Shown here piece after piece: positions 53,401 through 61,078 of a stretch of 64,000 bases of DNA (positions are counted from its first letter, which is position 1; each line of letters opens with the position of its first letter). This stretch comes from Sphingobacterium sp. B16(2022). GTDB lineage: Bacteria > Bacteroidota > Bacteroidia > Sphingobacteriales > Sphingobacteriaceae. Both the position numbers and the translations under genes were made by a program. The stretch is from assembly GCF_012030425.1 (NCBI RefSeq), contig NZ_JAAUVN010000004.1:62001-126000 (forward strand), read 5' to 3'. The notes beneath the pieces are model-generated. The model did no database searches, was not told the DNA's origin, and was given only the letters and a program-made list of their open reading frames with translations.

Positions 53401-53740
53401 GCTTACCATACCCCACAACAACAACCTCATCAATCGCCGAGCTGGCACTTTCCAACGTTACATTAATGGCATTGCGGCCATTTAGTACAATCTCTTGATT
53501 TTGGTATCCTACATAAGAAATTACTAGCGTTGCGTTAGGGTTCACAGATAAGGAATATGTTCCCGATCCATTTGTGGAAGTAGCGAGCGTCCCCCCCTTC
53601 TCACGAATTGTTACACCTGATAATGGTGTTCCTTGACTGTCTTTGATTTGTCCCGTTACATTTACTTTCTGCTGGGCGTGAACTGTACCTACAGAAAATA
53701 GTGTCATCGCGGACAATCCTATTGCGTAAAACTTAGCCAT
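50468..53740 (-). CDS. SusC/RagA-family TonB-dependent outer-membrane transporter
   Basis: 1090 residues. Signal peptide to AQQ (about residue 23), carboxypeptidase-regulatory-like domain (about 26-105), TonB box and plug (DEVVVVGYGKQKKEKLLGSV, RVRGIGTLNNSDALVVIDGI, GVILITTKKG; about 115-235). A 22-strand barrel runs to the end (YPTMKQYAFGLNFGF). With SusD it imports the PUL glycan using TonB energy. It is transcribed away from the divergent HTCS regulator, which most likely controls it. Confidence 0.95.
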   Translation of the reverse strand: MAKFYAIGLSAMTLFSVGTVHAQQKVNVTGQIKDSQGTPLSGVTIREKGGTLATSTNGSGTYSLSVNPNATLVISYVGYQNQEIVLNGRNAINVTLESASSAIDEVVVVGYGKQKKEKLLGSVSTVDTKQIENRPVTNVSTALSGVAAGVQVKQSTGRPGADGATIRVRGIGTLNNSDALVVIDGIPGSMDAVNPNDIESISVLKDASSASIYGTRAGNGVILITTKKGKANQKTQLNYSGILSRTKPMGTPEFVSDYVRHMELMNEGTFNLGKPAKFAESTLDLWRKANADPNGVLAASGLPNYIAYPNTDWTDWIYNSSWIQSHNISATGGSESTNYMLSGRIFDNPGIMKNTGAKKYELRTNLSTKIGDRLTIGTNMFASTEDRKKANVDNLYNFLRQSTPGVYPMYDGRFGGAVAAEESTQLNNLMQYLYEPQGMDKVSNFNSTIFANVKIINGLTFETKFNYQTRFREQTGSSIPVDKYSFETNKIVFPKGVAATQVLSQGYENLRTLTFDNVLRYETSIGKHNIGALLGHNEFKTKWYNFSASKRGGIDPTISNIGTANEMNAIDGNEYETSMRSFFGRVNYDFDSKYLVEFSLRRDASSKFGKDLQAGYFPSVGLGWLLSRESFMKGLEPYVQNVKLRGSWGKLGNDMNNSDPARENYLPAFAFYGNAGYSFGGSQVGGLELSKFGNRLLAWEESENREVGLEFATFRNKAYVELNYYNKLTSGILVPEQLPLTTGTTGAPIVNSAAMRNSGIELNLTWKDKIGEFSYNIGGNFAYNKNQVTKLKGQLVRGWNDVNGTNVYSTNIGQVSNAVGTNQRNLEGHMFQEYFLRQRYKGDGSYYANGGAVNPNGGPRDGMIRTEADYKWVQDMQTAGYSFSPVNKLGVEQLYYGDFLYADLNGDKVYGNENDQDFTGTSNIPKYIYGINLGFSYKGFDLQMLWSGEGKLQYYWNDEGYSNNIVRDGNGISKRVADDHYFYDPANPSDSRTNISGSYARLKYNGETINNVANNFYLYDADFIKLRNLQIGYTFNSKLTERLHVRNLRVYFSGENLLMFTKFPGADPEIGAGAKYPTMKQYAFGLNFGF

Positions 53741-53851
53741 ACTTTAGGAAATTGGTTTTATAATTAAAAATTGGTTATTTAACAAGCTCAAAATTGATTA
53801 AGTGCGGTCATTTATTAGGGTGATTTTTATAAATATTAAGGGGTAAAATCT

Positions 53852-53859
53852 TAAATTTG
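53852..53859 (+). promoter_or_regulatory. Putative -7 box of the HTCS promoter (TAAATTTG)
   Basis: TAAATTTG fits TANNTTTG, 22 bases before the HTCS ATG, in the 141-base divergent region shared with susC. No clear -33 element is seen. Confidence 0.4.
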
Positions 53860-53881
53860 ATGGTATAACCTCTATTCATCT

Positions 53882-56800
53882 ATGAATTTCCTTGTAAAAC
53901 AGATCCAAAACATGATCATTATCGCATGGCTACTTTGCCCATTTATGTCTTGTTTGGCCCAGAATTTCAGTTTTGAAACACTAACACAGGACAATGTATT
54001 AGATAAACAGGCGGTATTGAGTATCGCTCAAGATAAAAATGGAAAACTTTGGTTTGGAGGAGGTCCAAATCTGTTTATTTATGACTCACAGAATATTATA
54101 AACCTTCGAGTTCAGGATAGCGTATTCAACAAATTAGATTATATCAACAAGATTTGTATAAACGACAATAATGATCTTTTTATAGCTACCTCTACTCAGG
54201 TATTTATTTTCAATATAGACAAACGAAAGCCTCTCCTAAAAAGAGGAAAGCCCTTTATCGAGAAAGTCCTTATCTCAGACATACAAATTCTATCCTCCCA
54301 TATTTTCTTATGTACAAATAGGGGTCTATATATAGCTATTCCCGCCTCAGGCTCTTATGATTTTAAATTAATTTTAGACCGTCCTCATACACAAACTATT
54401 GTTCAAACAGGAGCAGACTCCTATACAATAGCTAGCGCTAACGGTATCGAATCATTTACCTATAAAAACAAGCGGCTATCTGAAACCCGCAACCTGGGCT
54501 TACCACAGTTACCACTAAAGGAACGAATCTTTAGTACGATGTATGTGAAAGATAACACGCTTTGGGTAGGGACAAAACTACATGGTCTATTTCTGTTTAA
54601 TTTTTCCAGTCAAAATTGGAAAAATCTAACGGAAGGAAATAGTAATCTCTTAAGCAATAATGTTCGTAAAATCATTAAAAACACAAATGGAGAACTATTA
54701 ATTGGCACATTGAAAGGTCTTTCCGTTTTCAATGGATCCCCTGTTTTCACAAATTACAAACATAATACATCCATCAAAAACTCCCTCAGCCAGAACTCGA
54801 TTTATGATATCTTTGTCGATAATCAAAAAGTAGTCTGGTTAGGAACATATTTTGGGGGTATCAACGCAGTTTATCCTGATTTTATCCCTATACAAACCTA
54901 CTCTACACGTTCGCTATTAAGTCAACAGTTGAATAGTGATATCGTGGGTAGTTTTGCCGTTTCCAAGAATGCTGCTTGGATAGGCACTGAAGAAGAAGGA
55001 ATCAATAAAATTGATAAAATTACGGGGAATACTAGTCCACAACCCCAATTTACCCGATCAAACCTGATAAAAGACCTCTATGTCCGGGATGAAAAATTAT
55101 ATGCCGCACAATATGGTGGAGGCTACTCCATCATTGACCTAAAATCGGGCAACACCAAAAATTATCTCCTCGAAAAGGATCTCTTAAACCTCAAAAACAA
55201 TATTTATAGCATTTACGTGGATCCAGCACAACGAATCTATCTAGGCACAAATAAGGGACTTTACATTGCGGAACAGGAAAAACCACTACAGTTTGATTCC
55301 TCACTAGCAGCAAACACAATAGATGAGATACAGGCAGATGATAAACAACAGATTTATTTCCTGCAATCAGGAAAGCTATTTCGAAAAAAGACTTTTAGCG
55401 CTACTGTCCGATCCATAAAGCAAATTGACTCACTGTACATCAATGGATTTTATGTCGCGCCCGATGGCAATATCTGGCTTACCTCGAAAGGGGATTTATA
55501 TCATTTCGATGTTAAGGATAATGTGACCCTTAAAGCCCATTTTCCCAATAACACCCTAGGTTGGCCCGTCATGATCGACAAACATTTCTGGATCAGCAGC
55601 AAAAATGGACTGATTTTCTTCGATCCAAGCACAAAGTATCATACTGTCCTTAATCAGTATGATGGTCTCCCTGTTAAGAATATGCAAGGGGCTAAGGTCT
55701 ATAGCAGCGAAGCCGGATTTTTATTCGTGACTACATTGAATGGTTTAGTTTCGATCGACACCCGAAAAATCACTTTCAATCAGAAAAAACCGAATGTGCT
55801 TTTTAGAAATATATTCCTTCAAGATACACCCTTAAACTATGGTCGCATCCAGCAAGGTGATCAACCCAATAACTATACGTTGCAATTACTTTATGACGAG
55901 AATTTTATAACGGTCAATTTTTCGAGTTCCAATTTTATCAAACCACAGAAAAATAGATATCGGTATAAGCTCGAAGGTTTTGATAAAGGTTGGATAGAAA
56001 CCAATACACCAAGTGTCAGATATACCAATATTCCCGAAGGACAGCATACACTCAGTGTATATGCCAGCAATAATGATGGCATCTGGAGCAGTACCCCACT
56101 ACAAATACACATTGTTATAAAACCTCCGCTCTGGAGAACATGGTGGGCCTACCTCTTATACGCCGGACTATTTACACTCGGGGTACACTTTGTCATTAAA
56201 TTTGTTGTGGAACGCGAGATGCTGATCAATTCCGAAAGAGAACAGGAAAAGAAAATCAAATTCTTCACACAAATTTCGCATGAGATCCGGACTCCGCTCA
56301 CCCTGATCATGTCACCTCTGGATGAAATCATTACCGAAACAGCCAACTTATCGACTACCCAATCTAAGATAAAACGGATTAAAAAGAATACAGCTAAATT
56401 ATTGGGGGTAGTTAACGAACTACTTGATTTCAAAAAATTTGATGACAAGCACTTCATCTTGAAACAGAGCGATATCCCCTTCAGGGAATATATTGAAGAC
56501 ACATTCTATCTCCTCAATGATCTTGCCCAGAATAAACATATCAATTATTATATCCGACAATTGGATGCCGTAGGGTTACAATCCATAGACGCTATTCAAT
56601 TTGACAAGGTCATGTTCAATCTATTGTCAAACGCCATTAAGTATACACCCGAGAATGGCACAGTTTATCTTGAGCTCCTTGAGAGCGAAGACAACATCAT
56701 TATCAACATCGTTGACAACGGGATTGGCATCGCAACGGACAATCAATTCAAGATTTTTGAAGAATATTATCGGGAGGAACAAGCAAATGACAGTATAGGT

Positions 56801-57763
56801 ACTGGCATCGGACTAGCCTTAACCAAGCAGATTGTCCTACAGCATCAAGGAGAGATCCGTTGCTTTACCATGAAAGATGAAAAAGGAGAATGGACGGTTT
56901 TCAACCTACGTTTACCGAAGCTATCAAAAGTCAGCATGTCCGCTCCTAAAGACTCCCTGATGACCATTATAGATGAATCAAATTCAACAACTCCGACATT
57001 ATTAGGCAGATCTTTGCAACGGACCATTCTCATTGTCGAAGACAATAGAGAGCTTTTGGATACCATAGTTCATTTGTTTCAGGATAGCTATACCGTCATC
57101 ACGGCTGTCAATGGAGAAGATGCCTTATCGAAAGCGCAAGAGTATATTCCTGACTTGATCTTATCTGATCTGATGATGCCTTATATGAATGGAACCCAGT
57201 TATGCCGGGCAGTAAAAACAAATATCGCAACCAGTCATATTCCTGTTATCCTGTTGACTGCAGTGACAGACAGTGAATCACAGACACAGGCCCTACAATA
57301 TGGAGCAAACATCTATCTAACAAAACCTTTTGACAATAGGCTGTTGTTTCTATCTGTGCAGAATCTCATAGCAATCAGTCATAAAAAGAGCAAGGAATTT
57401 CAGGTCAAAAAAACAGATTTCGACAATGAACTGGATGCTAAATTTATTGCTACATTAGATCAACTGATCGAAGATAATATGCAGTCGGATGACTTTGATG
57501 TTAATTTTATCTCCCGAAAGATGGGTATGAGCACACCTATTATTTATCGAAAGCTCCGGGCGATATCCAACCTTTCTATCAATAATTATGTGAAGATGTA
57601 CCGGCTTAACAGAGCGAAGGAGTTGCTAAAATCTTCGATGAATGTCAGTGAGGTAGCCTATGCAGTCGGATTTTCTGAAAGAAAGTACTTTAGCAGGGAA
57701 TTTAAGAAACAATTTGGGTATAATCCATCACAGCAAATAGCAGACTCCTACGAAGATAATTAA
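53882..57763 (+). CDS. Hybrid two-component system sensor-regulator (HTCS) of the PUL
   Basis: 1293 residues. A signal/anchor precedes a periplasmic two-propeller sensor of Reg_prop repeats (about 35-690; repeats such as GKLWFGG, NTLWVGT, KVVWLGT, AAWIGTEEEG) and a Y_Y_Y domain (about 695-760). One membrane span (about 765-785) follows. Then come HisKA with His800 in ISHEIRTPLTL, the ATPase (LLSNAIKYTPENG, DNGIGI), a receiver with Asp1096 in LSDLMMPYMNG, and an AraC-type DNA-binding domain (to 1293). It binds a glycan fragment and activates the divergent PUL genes. Confidence 0.95.
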   Translation: MNFLVKQIQNMIIIAWLLCPFMSCLAQNFSFETLTQDNVLDKQAVLSIAQDKNGKLWFGGGPNLFIYDSQNIINLRVQDSVFNKLDYINKICINDNNDLFIATSTQVFIFNIDKRKPLLKRGKPFIEKVLISDIQILSSHIFLCTNRGLYIAIPASGSYDFKLILDRPHTQTIVQTGADSYTIASANGIESFTYKNKRLSETRNLGLPQLPLKERIFSTMYVKDNTLWVGTKLHGLFLFNFSSQNWKNLTEGNSNLLSNNVRKIIKNTNGELLIGTLKGLSVFNGSPVFTNYKHNTSIKNSLSQNSIYDIFVDNQKVVWLGTYFGGINAVYPDFIPIQTYSTRSLLSQQLNSDIVGSFAVSKNAAWIGTEEEGINKIDKITGNTSPQPQFTRSNLIKDLYVRDEKLYAAQYGGGYSIIDLKSGNTKNYLLEKDLLNLKNNIYSIYVDPAQRIYLGTNKGLYIAEQEKPLQFDSSLAANTIDEIQADDKQQIYFLQSGKLFRKKTFSATVRSIKQIDSLYINGFYVAPDGNIWLTSKGDLYHFDVKDNVTLKAHFPNNTLGWPVMIDKHFWISSKNGLIFFDPSTKYHTVLNQYDGLPVKNMQGAKVYSSEAGFLFVTTLNGLVSIDTRKITFNQKKPNVLFRNIFLQDTPLNYGRIQQGDQPNNYTLQLLYDENFITVNFSSSNFIKPQKNRYRYKLEGFDKGWIETNTPSVRYTNIPEGQHTLSVYASNNDGIWSSTPLQIHIVIKPPLWRTWWAYLLYAGLFTLGVHFVIKFVVEREMLINSEREQEKKIKFFTQISHEIRTPLTLIMSPLDEIITETANLSTTQSKIKRIKKNTAKLLGVVNELLDFKKFDDKHFILKQSDIPFREYIEDTFYLLNDLAQNKHINYYIRQLDAVGLQSIDAIQFDKVMFNLLSNAIKYTPENGTVYLELLESEDNIIINIVDNGIGIATDNQFKIFEEYYREEQANDSIGTGIGLALTKQIVLQHQGEIRCFTMKDEKGEWTVFNLRLPKLSKVSMSAPKDSLMTIIDESNSTTPTLLGRSLQRTILIVEDNRELLDTIVHLFQDSYTVITAVNGEDALSKAQEYIPDLILSDLMMPYMNGTQLCRAVKTNIATSHIPVILLTAVTDSESQTQALQYGANIYLTKPFDNRLLFLSVQNLIAISHKKSKEFQVKKTDFDNELDAKFIATLDQLIEDNMQSDDFDVNFISRKMGMSTPIIYRKLRAISNLSINNYVKMYRLNRAKELLKSSMNVSEVAYAVGFSERKYFSREFKKQFGYNPSQQIADSYEDN

Positions 57764-57824
57764 AACACAAAAGGGATTAAATATTTGAAAAAAGATTGTA
57801 GGCAGGGTACGAATAGATTTAAAA

Positions 57825-57858
57825 GTAACAAAGGCGCCTAAATGGGAGCCTTTGTTAC
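57825..57858. terminator. Hairpin between HTCS and second GH88 gene
   Basis: The perfect stem GTAACAAAGGC / GCCTTTGTTAC around 12 bases lies between two convergent stop codons. T-runs are short on both sides, so strength is uncertain. Confidence 0.65.
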
Positions 57859-57875
57859 CTTTATCTTTACTGTAT

Positions 57876-59126
57876 TTACTTCGCGATTTCCTTAATCATT
57901 GGTTCACCATCCAAGATCCTTTTATAGCGCACTAATGCTTCTACATAATAGTAATCAGCATATGTCAGTGGTACATCAATCTCCGAATTTAAAGGAAGTG
58001 CCCCCACACTATGTTTTAATAAATAACCGCCATTTGTCCCATAAACTGCTTTATAAGGTTCTTTGGATAAATTAGTAAGCATTGTCTCTGCATTAGAAAG
58101 ATAAAGGGCAGATTCCTTACCTTTTGTATATTGAGCCAATTCAAGTAAAGCAGATGCATACAATGTGGCTGCCGAAACATCCCGAAGATCTTTTTTAGCA
58201 TACATCTTACTAGATTGATCAATCTTATCTTTATCAAAATCCCAATAAGGAATTAAATCTTGAGGCATATTCGGATGATTCAAAATATATTTCGCAATAT
58301 GTCTAGCTTGATTTAGAAATTCCTTTTTATTTGTTTCTCGATACATCATCGTATACCCATAAAGCGCCCAACCTTGGCCTCTAGACCATGCGGATTCATC
58401 ATAAGCACCTTGGTGCGTTTTTTTTCCAATAACTTTGCCGCTATTCACATCATAGTCAATAACATGATATGAGCTATAATCTTTCCTAAAATGATTTTTC
58501 AATGTTGTTTCCGCATGCTTTATAGCCAAGTCATAATATTTCTTATTACCAGTCATTTTTGAAACCTGCGCCAAAAACTCTAAATTCATCATATTATCAA
58601 TGATAACGGGATAATGCCAAGGTTTGTGATCCCAAGACCGAATTGTTTTTGTTCTCTCATTAAAACGAGAAGCAAGAGAAGCAGCACCTGTAACTAATAC
58701 ATCTTTATATTTCGCAGAATCGCCGGTCAGACGTAAACCATTGCCGAAACTACAAAACAGCATAAAACCTAGATCATGTGTACCTTTATTATACTTTTCT
58801 TTCTCCAAATTAGGTAATTTCTCTTTTACATTTTTTAATAATTCCTGATCTTGAGTCCCTTCATATAAATACCAAAGTGTACCAGGATAAAATCCAGAAC
58901 ACCACCAACTGGATGATGAAAAGATCTCTTTATTATTTTCAAAAGTTTTAGGAAATTTTCCATTGGGTGTTGCATTTGCCAAGACTTTAATTTGGAGAGC
59001 TGCGTCATTCAAATTCTGCTGAATAAACTCTTTCGATAATTTCAGATCCCGGGATTGACCTTGAACAGTACATATTCCTAAAACAGAACATAATACCATG
59101 ATAATCTGTCTTTTCAATTTCATCAT
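57876..59126 (-). CDS. Glycoside hydrolase family 88, unsaturated glucuronyl hydrolase (second copy)
   Basis: 416 residues with signal peptide (cleavage after about VQGQ, residue 24). The catalytic aspartates are Asp118 in GTHDLGF and Asp177 in VIIDNMMNLEF, and WWCSGFYPGT and ESAWSRGQGW are shared with the copy at 45878. The two are close paralogues along their full length, but differ in loops: this copy lacks a short insert near the second Asp. It is the last gene of the right-hand enzyme run, 14 bases after the lyase gene. Confidence 0.9.
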   Translation of the reverse strand: MMKLKRQIIMVLCSVLGICTVQGQSRDLKLSKEFIQQNLNDAALQIKVLANATPNGKFPKTFENNKEIFSSSSWWCSGFYPGTLWYLYEGTQDQELLKNVKEKLPNLEKEKYNKGTHDLGFMLFCSFGNGLRLTGDSAKYKDVLVTGAASLASRFNERTKTIRSWDHKPWHYPVIIDNMMNLEFLAQVSKMTGNKKYYDLAIKHAETTLKNHFRKDYSSYHVIDYDVNSGKVIGKKTHQGAYDESAWSRGQGWALYGYTMMYRETNKKEFLNQARHIAKYILNHPNMPQDLIPYWDFDKDKIDQSSKMYAKKDLRDVSAATLYASALLELAQYTKGKESALYLSNAETMLTNLSKEPYKAVYGTNGGYLLKHSVGALPLNSEIDVPLTYADYYYVEALVRYKRILDGEPMIKEIAK

Positions 59127-59140
59127 AATTTACAATAATC

Positions 59141-61078
59141 TTAATTCGCTATTATTTTATATATCACTTGATTCCTTAATTCCATACTTTTAATTAAAAC
59201 ATTCATTTTATAAAGCATTCCACCCCACACTTTAATCAATCGTGGATCCTCGATTTCCTTATTTTCTAAAGAAAAAGTAACAGTTTCCCTTTCGAAATTT
59301 ATAAAGACTTTTTTCCCATTATGCAATTGTAAGAAAAAGCCATCCTTTAGTAACTGAGGTTTTATTTTAGATATGAAACTAATCGATTGTGGTTTTTTAA
59401 ATTCCTCCAATTGATACTGTTCTTCTACCCTGATTTCATTATTTCCTGCATGCATCTTGATAGTTCGTATCCAAGATTGTACTGCGGCTTCTTTAGGATA
59501 AGCCTTCGCAACATTGACACGGTATTGAGCAGTTTCATTATTAGTTATATACTCGACATCCTCCGCATGATAAGACCTTCCATCCTTTTGCTGTATTCCA
59601 TTTATAATAGGAAGATTATGCCATTGCGATTGCATATTCCACAATGTATAGCGATTCCTACTAAAAGTTTCTTTGGTATAAGTTCCCACACCTACATCAA
59701 TTAAAACTGGCGTCGAATCCAAATAGAGCATATAGCTTCCAACATCATTATGATTATGGCTTACCCCATTATTACTTCCTATCGTAGCCAAGAATAAATT
59801 ACCCTTTTTATTTAAACTCCGCATAGTTGCCTGTCCCAAACTCTCATAAAAATGAAATTGGGGGGCTATAAAGTCTTTTCGATGATTACTTAATTCATTA
59901 TAAATAGACGCATGCATTAAAAAATCCTGTACTGTTCCTAATGACATACTTGGTGATTTTAGAGTTGTCAAATAGCTTGCGTATGCTTTTAGATTATCAT
60001 CATTATATAAAGTACCATAAGCCCATATTTTAGCAGGATAGGGTACTTGTATCGCCTCTGCATCTGCGAAATTGATGTATCTATTTCTGTAAATGTGAGA
60101 ATTCAAGATATAGTTGCCAATATTAAATAATTTATGTTCCTCCTTAAATGTCACCTCTCCATCCGACACATCCTCTAACCACAACAACATCTGTCCAAGT
60201 TCACCACCAGCATGTAGCCAATAAGAGGGCCCCTCTTCACACGCACCATCTTCAGCGTAAGAGTCAATAAATTTATCCGCACTATGAGCCAATTTCTGAA
60301 TAATCATCTTCAATCTAGAAGCATCTTCTTCCACTAACAATGCTACTTTAAGAACATTGGTGTTGATCCAAATATTCCAGTTATTAACCATATTGTTTGA
60401 CTGAAGCGCCATCCACCAAAAATCATCTCGGGCTAAATAAGGATTTATAATACGGCCCTGTAAGACATCTTTCAATTTTTTAGTAATCATAGGAGAAATT
60501 TGGTTTAATTCATCTCCCAACAATAAATAAACCATCGCCAGATCAGCTGCTACCCGACCTGCTCCTAGATCAATATAATCATCCAGTGGATCAGGCAAAC
60601 CAATTCCAGATTTTTGCACTACAATATGTGCAGGACTTACCCAAGTACTTTCTTCCATCATTAACCAGAGGCCATTTATAATCTGCGGAATAAAACGTCC
60701 CTTTCCCTCAACCAATTCTCCTATAACCAAATGCGATACAATACTCCTGCGTGTATTAATATCATCCTCGTAGCGAGTTCTGTTTCCATCAGTCTTATAT
60801 TCAAGATATTTTGTAGCTAACAATGATGGCCAAGTAAATGAATTCGCATCCTCTGCAACTTTTATTATGTGAGACTTTTCCAATATTGATAGCGCTTGAA
60901 TAGCTTTGTTCCATTCATTTTTCTTTTCCAACCGCCAGTCATCAATACGATTAATCGTATTTGTCAAAACTGCACCTGAAAGATGCCGCTCTAAGGTGTG
61001 TTGTCCAAGTGCATTAATTTGCAACATAACAAAAAAGAGAAACATTAAAATTTTATAGCATTTTCTACTTCTTCTCAT
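59141..61078 (-). CDS. Heparinase II/III-like polysaccharide lyase
   Basis: 645 residues with signal peptide (ending about NALGQ, residue 26). An (alpha/alpha) toroid (about 30-400) carries NNWNIWINTNVL (232-243) and EEGPSYWLHAGG (281-292). The beta-sandwich holds the conserved SHNHNDVGSYML (440-451) and WHNLPIING (486-494). Tyr286, His289 and His443 are candidate catalytic and metal residues by comparison with heparinase II. It would cleave a uronate linkage and create the unsaturated end used by GH88. The PL family and substrate are not certain. It overlaps the GH95-like gene by 14 bases. Confidence 0.87.
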   Translation of the reverse strand: MRRSRKCYKILMFLFFVMLQINALGQHTLERHLSGAVLTNTINRIDDWRLEKKNEWNKAIQALSILEKSHIIKVAEDANSFTWPSLLATKYLEYKTDGNRTRYEDDINTRRSIVSHLVIGELVEGKGRFIPQIINGLWLMMEESTWVSPAHIVVQKSGIGLPDPLDDYIDLGAGRVAADLAMVYLLLGDELNQISPMITKKLKDVLQGRIINPYLARDDFWWMALQSNNMVNNWNIWINTNVLKVALLVEEDASRLKMIIQKLAHSADKFIDSYAEDGACEEGPSYWLHAGGELGQMLLWLEDVSDGEVTFKEEHKLFNIGNYILNSHIYRNRYINFADAEAIQVPYPAKIWAYGTLYNDDNLKAYASYLTTLKSPSMSLGTVQDFLMHASIYNELSNHRKDFIAPQFHFYESLGQATMRSLNKKGNLFLATIGSNNGVSHNHNDVGSYMLYLDSTPVLIDVGVGTYTKETFSRNRYTLWNMQSQWHNLPIINGIQQKDGRSYHAEDVEYITNNETAQYRVNVAKAYPKEAAVQSWIRTIKMHAGNNEIRVEEQYQLEEFKKPQSISFISKIKPQLLKDGFFLQLHNGKKVFINFERETVTFSLENKEIEDPRLIKVWGGMLYKMNVLIKSMELRNQVIYKIIAN

